This document shows positions 17,117-24,953 of a stretch of DNA of 64,000 bases, piece after piece. Both the position numbers and the translations under genes were made by a program. The first letter of the stretch is position 1, and every line of letters begins with the position of its first letter. Origin of the DNA: Clostridia bacterium (GTDB taxonomy: Bacteria > Bacillota > Clostridia > Oscillospirales > CAG-272). The DNA lies in assembly GCA_017537175.1 (NCBI GenBank), contig JAFYLH010000014.1:1-64000 (forward strand), written 5' to 3'. Under the pieces are notes generated by a model. The model saw nothing but the letters and a program-made list of their open reading frames with translations. It did not search any database and was not told the origin of the DNA.

Positions 17117-17140
17117 GATCCGCTGCGTGTGCAACGGATC
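17117..17140 (+). terminator. Terminator after the upp-pseudouridine synthase unit
   Basis: Stem GATCCGCTGC (17117-17126)/GCAACGGATC (17131-17140), one mismatch, loop GTGT, then GTTTTTTTG. The A/T-rich left side may let it serve the convergent AKR gene too. Confidence 0.85.
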
Positions 17141-17155
17141 GTTTTTTTGTATTGT

Positions 17156-18019
17156 TTATGCAATTGCATCTGCAGGTGCTTCCTCGGGAAGCCAGCCTGT
17201 AAAGCCTGTTTGGGGCATAGCCATAATGGTTGCCATATCCTCTGCGGCAAGCTCAAAGTCAAAGATCTTTGTGTTCTCAAGTATACGCTCGGGAGTTACA
17301 GACTTGCTGAGTACATTGATACCCGACTGGAGTACAAATCTGAGACAGATCTGTGCTACAGACTTGTTGTACTTAGCGGCGATGGCCTTAAGAGTCTCGT
17401 CCTGGAGAACTGCACCGCAGCCAAGGGGACTGAATGCCTGTACAAGCATATTCTTTTCCTTGGAGTAGTTGACAGTTTCCATCTGTGTATAACCGGGATG
17501 GAACTCTATCTGGTTTACCATAGGAGCAATATCACACATATCAAGAAGTGCATCGATATGCTTCTTCTGGAAGTTGGAAACACCGATAGCTCTTATCTTA
17601 CCGGCCTTGTATGCATCCTCAAAGCCCTTCCAGGTGGAGGCGTTTACTTCCTTCCAATCGGGAGTGACCTTTTCAACACAGGGCCAATGGATAAGATAGA
17701 GGTCGATATAATCAAGACCCAGGTTGTTAAGTGAGGTATCTATAGCCTCAACGGTCTTGTCGTAGCCTCTCATTGTTACCCAATGCTTTGTGGTAACAAA
17801 AACCTCGTCACGGGCAACACCGCTCTCACGGATACCAGCGCCTACCGATGACTCGTTGCCGTATGCAAATGCGGTATCAACATGGCGGTAGCCTACCTTA
17901 AGTGCTTCCTTGACACCGTTCTTGGTAATATCTCCGTCGGGGGCAAGATATGTACCGTAGCCAAGGCAGGGAACCTTGACACCGTTTGAAAGCTCAAAGC
18001 AATCTGTTAATTTGTTCAT
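17156..18019 (-). CDS. Aldo/keto reductase
   Basis: 287 residues with the full AKR catalytic tetrad: D48 (HVDTAFAYGNE), Y53, K78 (VTTKHW) and H111 (LIHWP). GVSNF and the C-terminal NADPH-binding stretch (SVTPERILEN) are present. It is a cytoplasmic NADPH-dependent reductase of the AKR5-like bacterial group that acts on aldehydes or 2,5-diketo sugars; the substrate is unknown. The start is M at 18019 after AAGGAG, because the longer frame begins with TTG inside that RBS. It lies 67 nt downstream of rpsR with a terminator between them and no promoter I can recognise, so it may depend on read-through from the rpsF operon. Confidence 0.93.
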   Translation of the reverse strand: MNKLTDCFELSNGVKVPCLGYGTYLAPDGDITKNGVKEALKVGYRHVDTAFAYGNESSVGAGIRESGVARDEVFVTTKHWVTMRGYDKTVEAIDTSLNNLGLDYIDLYLIHWPCVEKVTPDWKEVNASTWKGFEDAYKAGKIRAIGVSNFQKKHIDALLDMCDIAPMVNQIEFHPGYTQMETVNYSKEKNMLVQAFSPLGCGAVLQDETLKAIAAKYNKSVAQICLRFVLQSGINVLSKSVTPERILENTKIFDFELAAEDMATIMAMPQTGFTGWLPEEAPADAIA

Positions 18020-18049
18020 TGCAATATCTCCTTTCAAAATTAAACAAAA

Positions 18050-18073
18050 CGGCTGTATCCTATGACACAGCCG
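18050..18073 (-). terminator. Terminator of the rpsF-ssb-rpsR operon
   Basis: Stem CGGCTGT (18050-18056)/ACAGCCG (18067-18073) with a 10-nt loop; on the minus strand TTTTGTTTAATTTTG follows. The loop is large and the T-tract interrupted, which may permit read-through into the aldo/keto reductase gene. Confidence 0.75.
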
Positions 18074-18086
18074 CCTATGTTATAAA

Positions 18087-18341
18087 TTAGTCTGTTGTGT
18101 AGGGGAGAAGCGCGATCTGACGTGCTCTCTTGATAGCAACAGTGAGCTGACGCTGATGATAAGCGCATGTGCCGGTGATTCTTCTGGGAAGGATCTTTGC
18201 ACGCTCGCTGGTACACTTGCGAAGTCTTGCAACATCCTTGTAATCGATATGGTCGATCTTATCCTGGCAGAAGATGCAAACCTTCTTCTTTCTCTTCATA
18301 TTGTTACGAAAAGGTCTCTGAGTGTTGTTTTCTCTTTCCAT
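18087..18341 (-). CDS. rpsR: 30S ribosomal protein S18
   Basis: 84 residues. The [10 protein letters not shown] start, the [34 protein letters not shown] core and the basic tail are diagnostic. The four cysteines (CIFC, C, C) indicate the zinc-type C+ form. It binds the platform of the small subunit as a heterodimer with S6, whose gene opens this operon. Confidence 0.98.
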   Translation of the reverse strand: MERENNTQRPFRNNMKRKKKVCIFCQDKIDHIDYKDVARLRKCTSERAKILPRRITGTCAYHQRQLTVAIKRARQIALLPYTTD

Positions 18342-18365
18342 TTTTATGCTTCCTCCTTGTAAATT

Positions 18366-18821
18366 TTAGAACGGAAGATCGTCATCATTAGACAATTCTT
18401 CAAATTTAGGCGCTTCGGTTTCCTGAGAAGAATAAGCCGGTGCATTGTATGCATCGTTGGGCATGGGAGCAGATCCTGCTTCCTTGCTGTCTACAAAATT
18501 TGCTTCATCAACAACGATATCGGTGGCATATCTCTTCTGACCTGTCTGCTGATCTGTCCAGCTTCTGTTCTGGAGAGTGCCGACAACACAGATGGAGTTG
18601 CCCTTTTTGAAATATCTTGTGATGAACTCAGCATTGGATCTCCAGGCGGTGCAGTTAAAGAAATCAGCGGTAGGCTGAGAGCCGTCGTTGGTTCTTGTAA
18701 ATCTGCGGTTTACCGCGATAGAGAAGGTTGTTACAGATATACCCTGAGGGGTCTGTCTGAGCTCGGGGTCAGCAGTAAGTCTGCCACCCAGAATAACTTT
18801 GTTAAAATTAAAGTTAGCCAT
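18366..18821 (-). CDS. ssb: Single-stranded DNA-binding protein
   Basis: 151 residues: an N-terminal OB fold (NFNKVILGGRLTADPELRQTPQG, then FFNCTAWRSNAEFITRYFKKG), a short disordered linker and the acidic DDDLPF tip that recruits repair and replication partners. It protects single-stranded DNA in replication and recombination. It is placed between rpsF and rpsR, the conserved Gram-positive order, with short gaps of about 20-24 nt on either side. Confidence 0.98.
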   Translation of the reverse strand: MANFNFNKVILGGRLTADPELRQTPQGISVTTFSIAVNRRFTRTNDGSQPTADFFNCTAWRSNAEFITRYFKKGNSICVVGTLQNRSWTDQQTGQKRYATDIVVDEANFVDSKEAGSAPMPNDAYNAPAYSSQETEAPKFEELSNDDDLPF

Positions 18822-18841
18822 TTGCTTACTCCTTATCGAGC

Positions 18842-19246
18842 TTACTCTGCTGCGTCTTCAGCAGGAGCTTCTTCAACTGCAGGAGCTTCTTCCTTTGCTT
18901 CTTCAGCAACGGGGGCAGCCTCTGCAACTACTCTCTGGGGCATAGAAGCCTTGTCGTCAGCCTTGACAACGATAGAACGCATGATGCCGTCGTTGATGTG
19001 GTATCTACGCTCAAGCTCAGCTACGAACGCCTGAGGAGCACTGAATGTTACGAATGTGTAGTAACCCTCGGTCATATCGTTGATAGCGTATGCAAGTCTG
19101 CGCTTGCCCCACTCGTCAACCTTGGTTACCTCGCCGTTGGACGCGATAAGAGTAACGAACTTATCAACAAGCGCCTTAACAGCTTCTTCGCCGCGAGTAA
19201 TGTCGCAAACGAATATGGTCTCGTAATTAGTGTATGCCTTTGCCAT
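18842..19246 (-). CDS. rpsF: 30S ribosomal protein S6 with extended Ala/Glu-rich C-terminus
   Basis: 134 residues. The S6 ferredoxin-like fold spans residues 1-95 (YETIFVCDITRGEEAVKALV, KVDEWGKRRLAYAINDMTEGYY, RRYHINDGIMRSIVV). The last ~35 residues are a low-complexity EEAPAVEEAPAED tail not present in the compact S6 of Bacillus, though acidic tails occur in other phyla. It pairs with S18 in the small subunit. First gene of the operon, preceded by a strong promoter and a leader that matches the S6:S18-binding element. Confidence 0.97.
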   Translation of the reverse strand: MAKAYTNYETIFVCDITRGEEAVKALVDKFVTLIASNGEVTKVDEWGKRRLAYAINDMTEGYYTFVTFSAPQAFVAELERRYHINDGIMRSIVVKADDKASMPQRVVAEAAPVAEEAKEEAPAVEEAPAEDAAE

Positions 19247-19268
19247 TTTTGTTACACCTCCCTATGGA

Positions 19269-19307
19269 CTTATGACCGACAGCATAGAAAAATTTACTGC
19301 CGGTAAG
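19269..19307 (-). promoter_or_regulatory. S6:S18-binding autoregulatory leader motif of rpsF
   Basis: In the rpsF 5' leader (minus strand) CTTA (19307-19304) pairs with TAAG (19272-19269) and GCAG (19300-19297) with CTGT (19282-19279). This leaves a CCG triplet (19303-19301) facing the sequence CGGTCA. A CCG-containing asymmetric internal loop between two short helices is the known feature of the rpsF leader that mimics the S18-binding site on 16S rRNA and allows feedback repression by the S6:S18 complex. Confidence 0.65.
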
Positions 19308-19352
19308 GAGAAGTCAGTTCCAAAATTTGTACTGTGACCTCTAAACTATGAC

Positions 19353-19381
19353 ATTATACACGATAATTTTATTTTTGTCAA
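19353..19381 (-). promoter_or_regulatory. Strong sigma-A promoter of the rpsF-ssb-rpsR operon
   Basis: Perfect consensus on the minus strand: TTGACA (19381-19376), 17 bp, TATAAT (19358-19353). The leader is about 100 nt. Confidence 0.9.
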
Positions 19382-19386
19382 GAGTA

Positions 19387-19415
19387 TTGACATATTATTT
19401 TTTATCTTTTATAAT
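19387..19415 (+). promoter_or_regulatory. Sigma-A promoter for the SGNH hydrolase gene
   Basis: Perfect consensus TTGACA (19387-19392), 17 bp, TATAAT (19410-19415). It is divergent from the rpsF promoter, the two -35 boxes being only 5 bp apart. Confidence 0.88.
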
Positions 19416-19449
19416 AATAGAAATTGAACTTATTTTGGAGAAAAAGTAA

Positions 19450-20079
19450 ATGAAGATATTATTTCAAGGTGACAGTATAACCGATTGCGGCAGAGACCGT
19501 AAAGACATTAATGATATCGGCCCCGGTTATCCCAAGTATGTAAAACAGTATCTTGAGGAATGCTATCCTCAGCTTACATTTGAATTTGTCAATAAGGGTA
19601 TCGGTGGTCATCAGACCAAGGACCTTAAGGCAAGATGGCAGGAGGATGCCGTTGATATACAGCCCGATGTTATTTCTATCCTTGTGGGTGTCAATGATAC
19701 CTGGCATCATATAAGTGACGGCAAGTGGGTTCCCAACGATGTTTTTGAATCTAACTACAGATCATTGCTTGAGGATATCAAAAATAAGACCAATGCAAAG
19801 ATCATTATGCTTGAGCAGTTTGTTCTTGATTTTCCCGATATGCGTCGATTCCACAATGATATAGATGAAAAGATACAGATAGTACGTCGTCTGGCGGCAG
19901 AATATGCAGACAGATATATTCCTCTTGACGGTCTGTTTGCGGCGGCCTGTATCTCCGAGCCTCCCTCGTTCTGGACGAAGGAGGGCGTTCATCCAACAGA
20001 TGAAGGTCATCAGCTGATCGCTGACTATTATTTTGATGCGCTTTCTGATATTATTGAAGAAAGCTTTATTATGCATTAA
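19450..20079 (+). CDS. SGNH/GDSL-family hydrolase
   Basis: 209 residues with the SGNH blocks: GDSIT (S9), GIGGH (50-54, oxyanion Gly), GVND (N82) and GVHPTDEGH near residue 184. In block V the usual Asp three residues before the catalytic His is Glu (KEGVHP), a conservative change. There is no signal peptide, so it is an intracellular esterase or deacetylase, for example acting on acetylated sugars or small esters. GGAG 9 nt upstream marks the start. It has a consensus promoter of its own and probably continues into the SDR-holB-ricT genes, because no terminator separates them. Confidence 0.9.
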   Translation: MKILFQGDSITDCGRDRKDINDIGPGYPKYVKQYLEECYPQLTFEFVNKGIGGHQTKDLKARWQEDAVDIQPDVISILVGVNDTWHHISDGKWVPNDVFESNYRSLLEDIKNKTNAKIIMLEQFVLDFPDMRRFHNDIDEKIQIVRRLAAEYADRYIPLDGLFAAACISEPPSFWTKEGVHPTDEGHQLIADYYFDALSDIIEESFIMH

Positions 20080-20145
20080 GGTGTATAAAATAGGTATAAA
20101 CAAAACTACAAACATTAAAAAATACAAACGGAAATGGTGAATGAT

Positions 20146-21009
20146 ATGATTAAACTTCCTTTTAATATTGATCTTAATGACAAGGTTGCTGTTGTTACAG
20201 GCGGCGGTGGTGTTCTTTGCGGTGAGTTTGCCCGCGCTCTTGCAGCCTGCGGTGCAAAGGTTGCGGTATGCGACCTTCGTCCCGAAAACGCACAGAAGAC
20301 AGTTGATACTATTGTTGAAAACGGCGGCTGTGCAATTGCTGTTGAGTGCAATGTTCTTGACAAGGACAGCCTTAATGCCGCAAGAGAGAAGATAAACTCC
20401 GAGCTTGGCAGCTGTGATATTCTTATCAACGGCGCAGGCGGTAACAATCCCAGAGGTACAACCACCAAGGAATATCTTTTCCCCGAGGATCTTGATCCCG
20501 AAACCACCAAGGATATTACCACATTCTTTGATCTTGACCCCAAGGGTGTTGAGTTTGTATTCAACCTTAACTTCCTCGGTACACTTCTTCCCACCCAGGT
20601 ATTTGCCCGTGATATGGCGGCAAAGGATGGATGCTGTATAATTAATGTATCCAGTATGAATGCATTTACACCTCTTACCAAGATCCCCGCATATTCAGGT
20701 GCAAAGGCGGCTGTTTCTAACTTCACACAGTGGCTGGCTGTTCATTTCGCCCCTGTTGGTGTTCGTGTGAATGCCATAGCTCCCGGATTCTTTGTAACAG
20801 AGCAGAACAGAGCACTTCTTCTTAATCCCGACGGAAGCTTTACCGCCCGTTCTCAGAAAATACTCAACAGCACACCTATGAACCGCTTTGGTAAGCCCGA
20901 GGAGCTTATCGGTACTCTTCTTTGGCTTGTAAACGAGGATGCCGCAAGCTTTGTAAACGGTGTTGTTGTTCCGGTTGACGGAGGCTTCTCCGCTTATTCC
21001 GGTGTATAA
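20146..21009 (+). CDS. SDR oxidoreductase, UxuB/YjmF-like (D-mannonate oxidoreductase type)
   Basis: 287 residues from the ATG at 20146. The nucleotide-binding loop reads VTGGGGVLCGEFA, and GGVLC instead of the common SGIG is the pattern I associate with Bacillus YjmF-type D-mannonate (fructuronate) oxidoreductases. Catalytic residues are S170, Y183 and K187 (PAYSGAKAAV); the C-terminal VNGVVVPVDGGFSAYSGV is typical. Expected reaction: NAD(P)-linked interconversion of D-fructuronate and D-mannonate in hexuronate breakdown, though other sugar-acid substrates are possible. Two starts are in frame; 20146 is preferred over 20134 because GGTGA precedes it. Only 1 nt separates its stop from the holB ATG, an odd pairing of catabolic and replication genes. 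Confidence 0.78.
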   Translation: MIKLPFNIDLNDKVAVVTGGGGVLCGEFARALAACGAKVAVCDLRPENAQKTVDTIVENGGCAIAVECNVLDKDSLNAAREKINSELGSCDILINGAGGNNPRGTTTKEYLFPEDLDPETTKDITTFFDLDPKGVEFVFNLNFLGTLLPTQVFARDMAAKDGCCIINVSSMNAFTPLTKIPAYSGAKAAVSNFTQWLAVHFAPVGVRVNAIAPGFFVTEQNRALLLNPDGSFTARSQKILNSTPMNRFGKPEELIGTLLWLVNEDAASFVNGVVVPVDGGFSAYSGV

Positions 21010-21010
21010 A

Positions 21011-22033
21011 ATGTCGGTAGAGTTTACAAAAATATTCGGAAACTCTCATCTGAAGGCGCTGTTTTCAAACGCAGTTTCTGATAACAAGTTGCCCCACGCT
21101 ATCATTCTTGAGGGGGCAAGTGGAAGCGGCAGATACACATTTGCATTGAATATTGCCGCTGCTGCTCTTTGTAACGGTATGGCAAAGCCCTGCTACGGCT
21201 GTAAGAACTGCAGGCTGATATTTGAGGGGGTATGTCCCGATGTGTCATTGACCGGACTTGCCGAAGGCAAGGCGACTATTCCCGTTGATGCTGTGCGTGA
21301 GATCAGAAATGATGCACAAAAGGTTCCTGTGGAGGGCGAGCTTAAGTTTTATATAATCCGCGATGCGGATAAAATGACGGTGCAGGCACAGAACGCCCTT
21401 CTCAAAATACTGGAGGAGCCGCCATCCTTTGTTGTTTTTATACTTATAAGCGAAAACAGCAATCTTCTGCTTTCGACCATTCGTTCAAGAGCAAGTACAT
21501 TTCGTATGCAGCGCTTTGACGATTCTGAGCTTGCAGAATATGTTGTTTCGTATAATCCCAAGGCACAGGCACTTAAAAGCAGCGACGAGGCTTCCTTTAA
21601 CCGTATTATCAAGGCGGCAAACGGCTGTATAGGCTCGGTACTTGACAATCTTGACAAACGCAGCTTGAAGTGTATTACCGATGAGTATACGATGGTAACA
21701 GAAATGCTTACGGCACTGTGCGGCAGCAGTAAGTCGGATTTTATGGCATTTGAGGATGAGCTGCCCTCAAAAAGGGAGGAGCTGAGGGACTCCTTGATCA
21801 CCTTAAGATCCGCTGTCCGTGATATTCTTGCCCTCAAGAGAGGCTCGTCTGCCGAGATCCTGTTTTTTGAAAATGCCGATGACATAAAAAGGATTTCTAA
21901 AACAATGACCTTGTCCTCGGTCGTTGAGATAATCGACAGGATCGAAAGCACTTTAAACGCAAATGAACAGAATGCCAATGTCAATCTGTTAAAGATTAAT
22001 TTTATGAACTCGTTGTGGAAATGCGTTCATTGA
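21011..22033 (+). CDS. holB: DNA polymerase III delta' subunit
   Basis: 340 residues. It is a clamp-loader AAA+ fold with a degenerate Walker A GASGSGRYT (35-43, Arg in place of Lys, so no ATP hydrolysis, as expected for delta'). A zinc module C54, C61, C64, C67 (PCYGCKNC), the KMTVQAQNALLKILEEPP motif and STIRSRAS sensor region follow. It is part of the clamp loader that places the beta clamp on DNA. The holB-ricT order matches Bacillus. The ATG immediately follows the SDR stop; the frame runs further upstream but overlaps the SDR. Confidence 0.95.
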   Translation: MSVEFTKIFGNSHLKALFSNAVSDNKLPHAIILEGASGSGRYTFALNIAAAALCNGMAKPCYGCKNCRLIFEGVCPDVSLTGLAEGKATIPVDAVREIRNDAQKVPVEGELKFYIIRDADKMTVQAQNALLKILEEPPSFVVFILISENSNLLLSTIRSRASTFRMQRFDDSELAEYVVSYNPKAQALKSSDEASFNRIIKAANGCIGSVLDNLDKRSLKCITDEYTMVTEMLTALCGSSKSDFMAFEDELPSKREELRDSLITLRSAVRDILALKRGSSAEILFFENADDIKRISKTMTLSSVVEIIDRIESTLNANEQNANVNLLKINFMNSLWKCVH

Positions 22034-22044
22034 AAGGATATATA

Positions 22045-22917
22045 ATGTCAGAGAATAAAGAAACATTAACTCAGCAGGAGATAGATGAGCTCAGAGACTC
22101 GCTTCCTGCGGAGGTTGAGATAGTAGGCATCCGCTTTAAAAAGCCGGGTAAAATATATTATTTTCTTCCCGAGGGTATTGCTCTTAAGCAGGATGATAAT
22201 GTTATAGTTAAAACCGCAAGAGGTCTTGAGTACGGTACGGTTGCAATACCCAACCGACTTGAGGACAAAAACAACCTCGTTTTGCCTATTCGCAGTGTTG
22301 TCCGCCGTGCAACAAAGGCGGATGATCAGCAGTACGAGTCAAATCTTGAAAGCGAAAAAGAGGCATTTAAGGTCTGTCAGGAAAAGATAGACGAGCATAA
22401 GCTTGATATGAAGCTTGTGGATGTTGAATACACCTTTGATAACAATAAGCTTCTTTTCTATTTTACAGCCGACGGCCGTATTGACTTCCGTGAGCTTGTA
22501 AAGGATCTCGCTTCTGTTTTTAAAACAAGAATAGAGCTGCGTCAGATAGGCATAAGAGATGAAACAAAGCTTATGGGCGGTCTTGGTGTTTGTGGCAGGC
22601 CCTTCTGCTGTAAGAGCTTTCTTTCCGAGTTTGTTCAGGTCTCCATTAAAATGGCAAAGGAACAGAACCTGTCCCTTAATTCCTCAAAGATATCTGGTGC
22701 TTGCGGTAAGCTTATGTGCTGTCTGAGATATGAGCACGAGACATACGAGGATGCCATCAAACGCACACCCAAGCTTGATTCCAAGGTTAATACACCCGAC
22801 GGTGTGGGTGTTGTTATAGAGACAAATCCCTTGGCAGGTCTTGTTCGTGTCCGCATAGAAAAGGATCAGGATAAGACAATAAAGCTGTTTAAATGTTCAG
22901 AGGTTGCCAAAATATAA
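22045..22917 (+). CDS. ricT: PSP1-domain protein RicT/YaaT
   Basis: 290 residues, similar to Bacillus YaaT. The PSP1 domain carries the two cysteine clusters CGRPFCC (C183, C188, C189) and CGKLMCC (C220, C225, C226), which in Bacillus help bind 4Fe-4S clusters of the RicAFT (Y) complex. That complex promotes mRNA maturation by RNase Y and Spo0A phosphorylation in sporulation. It follows holB by 11 nt with AAAGGA before the ATG at 22045. No ricA or ricF is visible here. A strong terminator begins right at the stop codon. Confidence 0.94.
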   Translation: MSENKETLTQQEIDELRDSLPAEVEIVGIRFKKPGKIYYFLPEGIALKQDDNVIVKTARGLEYGTVAIPNRLEDKNNLVLPIRSVVRRATKADDQQYESNLESEKEAFKVCQEKIDEHKLDMKLVDVEYTFDNNKLLFYFTADGRIDFRELVKDLASVFKTRIELRQIGIRDETKLMGGLGVCGRPFCCKSFLSEFVQVSIKMAKEQNLSLNSSKISGACGKLMCCLRYEHETYEDAIKRTPKLDSKVNTPDGVGVVIETNPLAGLVRVRIEKDQDKTIKLFKCSEVAKI

Positions 22918-22942
22918 GAGCAGAAAAATTCTGCTCTTTTTT
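22918..22942 (+). terminator. Terminator after ricT
   Basis: Perfect 8-bp stem GAGCAGAA (22918-22925)/TTCTGCTC (22929-22936), loop AAA, followed by six T. Confidence 0.9.
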
Positions 22943-22953
22943 GCGTTTATCTA

Positions 22954-22982
22954 TTGCAAAATATCGAAAAATGTAATATAAT
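22954..22982 (+). promoter_or_regulatory. Sigma-A-type promoter for xpt
   Basis: TTGCAA (22954-22959), 17 bp, TATAAT (22977-22982). The leader to the ATG is only about 25 nt, too short for a purine riboswitch. Confidence 0.7.
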
Positions 22983-23015
22983 GTCCATATATTTATGTTA
23001 CTTTGGAGAAAGCTT

Positions 23016-23594
23016 ATGAAACTGCTTGAAGATAAGATCATAACAGATGGAAAGATCGGCGAAGGTGATGTTCTTAAGGTTGACGGATTTCTGAATCATT
23101 GTATGGATGTGGCATTTCTCTCCAAGTTAGGCGAGGAGTTCTACCGTCTGTATAAGGATTGCGGTGTGACCAAGATCCTTACCATTGAGGCATCCGGTAT
23201 AGGTATAGCTTGTCTGACTGCACAGTATTTCAATGTGCCTATGGTATTTGCAAAGAAGACTAAGACTGTAAACATCTTTTCGGATGTGTATACCAGTCGT
23301 GTTGAGTCCTTCACACACAAGAGAGTATATGATATTATAGTTTCAAAGGAATATCTCAGACCCGAGGATAGAGTCCTTATTATTGACGATTTCCTTGCAC
23401 AGGGTAGTGCGCTCCAGGGTCTTATCAGTCTTGTTAACGATGCCGGTGCCGAGGTTGTAGGTGCGGGTATCGTTATAGAGAAGGCTTTTCAGCCCGGCGG
23501 CGATCTGATTCGTAAGGGCATGGGTGTAAGAGTTGAGTCTCTTGCACGTATCGCTCATATGTCCTGTAAGGACGGAATTACATTTGTTGACTAA
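23016..23594 (+). CDS. xpt: Xanthine phosphoribosyltransferase
   Basis: 192 residues, the usual Xpt length. The start MKLLEDKIITDGKI..GDVLKVDGFLNHCMDV, the hood segment EASGIGIA and the PRPP loop VLIIDDFLAQGSA identify the family. It makes XMP from xanthine and PRPP in purine salvage. GGAG 7 nt upstream fixes the start at 23016. It is followed by genes for a BMP-type nucleoside ABC transporter, consistent with uptake and salvage of purine nucleosides or bases. In Bacillus xpt usually pairs with pbuX under a guanine riboswitch; that riboswitch is absent here. Confidence 0.96.
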   Translation: MKLLEDKIITDGKIGEGDVLKVDGFLNHCMDVAFLSKLGEEFYRLYKDCGVTKILTIEASGIGIACLTAQYFNVPMVFAKKTKTVNIFSDVYTSRVESFTHKRVYDIIVSKEYLRPEDRVLIIDDFLAQGSALQGLISLVNDAGAEVVGAGIVIEKAFQPGGDLIRKGMGVRVESLARIAHMSCKDGITFVD

Positions 23595-23651
23595 TTGTTG
23601 AAATTATTCCCATACGGGATAATTAATATATCATTTTTAAGGAGAAACAAA

Positions 23652-24839
23652 ATGAAAAAGTTACTCGCACTTGCTCTCGTAGCTGTAATGATGCTTTCTG
23701 TATTTGCAGCTTGCGGAGCAAAGGAGGAAAGCGGCCTCAAGGTTGGCTTTATTTTCCTTCACGACGAAAACTCCACCTATGACAAGAACTTCATCGAGGC
23801 TGCAAAGGCAGCATGCGATGCAATGGGTGTTGAGTATGTTCAGAAGACACAGATTCCTGAGTCCGCAGCTTGCTATGACGCAGCTGTAGAGCTTATCGAG
23901 GTTGAGGGTTGTGAGCTTATCTTTGCAGACAGCTTCGGTCACGAAGGCTTCCTTATGCAGGCTGCAAAGGAATATCCCGCAGTACAGTTCTGCCACGCAA
24001 CCGGTACACAGGCTCATACCTCCGGTCTTGATAACTTCCACAACGCATTTGCTCACATCTATCAGGGCAGATATCTTGCAGGTGTTGCTGCAGGTATGAA
24101 GCTCAACGAGATGATCGAGGCAGGCGAATTTACCGCTGAAGAGGCTAAGATGGGTTATGTTGGTGCTTTCACATTTGCTGAAGTTATCTCCGGCTACACA
24201 TCCTTCTATCTCGGTGCTAAGTCCGTATGTCCCACAGTAACTATGGATGTTAAGTTCACAGGTTCTTGGTACGATGAGCAGCTCGAAAAGGAAGCAGCTC
24301 TTGCTCTTATCGACGGCGGTTGTAAGCTTATCAGCCAGCACGCTGACTCTATGGGTGCTCCTACCGCTTGTGAAAATGCAGGTGTTCCCAATGTTTCCTA
24401 CAACGGCAGCACACTTTCTGCTTGTCCCAACACATTCATCGTTTCTTCCAGAATCAACTGGGAGCCCTACTTCAAGTATATCATCGAGTGTGTTCAGAAC
24501 GGTACTGCAATCGATACCGACTGGGCAGGTACAATCGAGACTGAGTCTGTTGTTCTTACAGATGTAAACACCGCTGCAGCTGCAGAAGGTACTGTAGAAA
24601 AAATCGCTGAGGTTAAGGCTGCTATCGTTGCAGGTGAGATTAATGTATTTGATACCGCTAACTTTACTGTAGGCGGCGAGACACTCACAAGCTACATGGC
24701 TGATGTTGACTATGATGATGCATTCACACCTGATACCGAGGTTATCGAGAACGGCGTATTCTTCGAATCCAAGTTCCGCTCCGGTCCTTACTTCGATCTC
24801 AGAATCGACGGCATCAATCTTCTTGACGAGAAGTATTAA
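23652..24839 (+). CDS. BMP-family nucleoside-binding lipoprotein (NupN/PnrA-like)
   Basis: 395 residues with a lipoprotein signal (lipobox FAAC, C21). The PBP-like body has the BMP motifs KVGFIFLHDENSTYDKNF, CELIFADSFGHE, HATGT, and GRYLAGVAAGMK around residues 135-150. The family binds purine nucleosides (PnrA, BmpA, NupN). Asp in HADSMGAP and the aromatic residues of the pocket are in place. It is anchored outside the membrane and delivers ligand to the two permeases encoded downstream. AAGGAG 9 nt upstream marks the start. A possible internal promoter TTGTTG-17-GATAAT (23595-23623) could boost it relative to xpt. Guanosine or inosine is the likely ligand by analogy with NupNOPQ. Confidence 0.9.
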   Translation: MKKLLALALVAVMMLSVFAACGAKEESGLKVGFIFLHDENSTYDKNFIEAAKAACDAMGVEYVQKTQIPESAACYDAAVELIEVEGCELIFADSFGHEGFLMQAAKEYPAVQFCHATGTQAHTSGLDNFHNAFAHIYQGRYLAGVAAGMKLNEMIEAGEFTAEEAKMGYVGAFTFAEVISGYTSFYLGAKSVCPTVTMDVKFTGSWYDEQLEKEAALALIDGGCKLISQHADSMGAPTACENAGVPNVSYNGSTLSACPNTFIVSSRINWEPYFKYIIECVQNGTAIDTDWAGTIETESVVLTDVNTAAAAEGTVEKIAEVKAAIVAGEINVFDTANFTVGGETLTSYMADVDYDDAFTPDTEVIENGVFFESKFRSGPYFDLRIDGINLLDEKY

Positions 24840-24856
24840 TTAGCTTAAATTAGATT

Positions 24857-24883
24857 AAGGCGAGGAATTTTATTCCTCGTCTT
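24857..24883 (+). terminator. Intercistronic hairpin between binding protein and ATPase genes
   Basis: AAGGCGAGGAAT (24857-24868) pairs with ATTCCTCGTCTT (24872-24883), one G-T pair, loop TTT. There is no proper T-tract (CTTATCCTAA follows), so it more likely stabilises the upstream mRNA or terminates partially. That would yield an excess of binding protein over ATPase and permease. Confidence 0.6.
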
Positions 24884-24953
24884 ATCCTAATTTTGAAGAC
24901 AGTGCTTTCGGTGAAAAACATTGTCTTGAAAATTATGATTATGGAGGTTTATT

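Noticed and set aside
22983..23015. Guanine riboswitch before xpt
   Set aside because: The leader is about 25 nt and lacks the purine aptamer loops.
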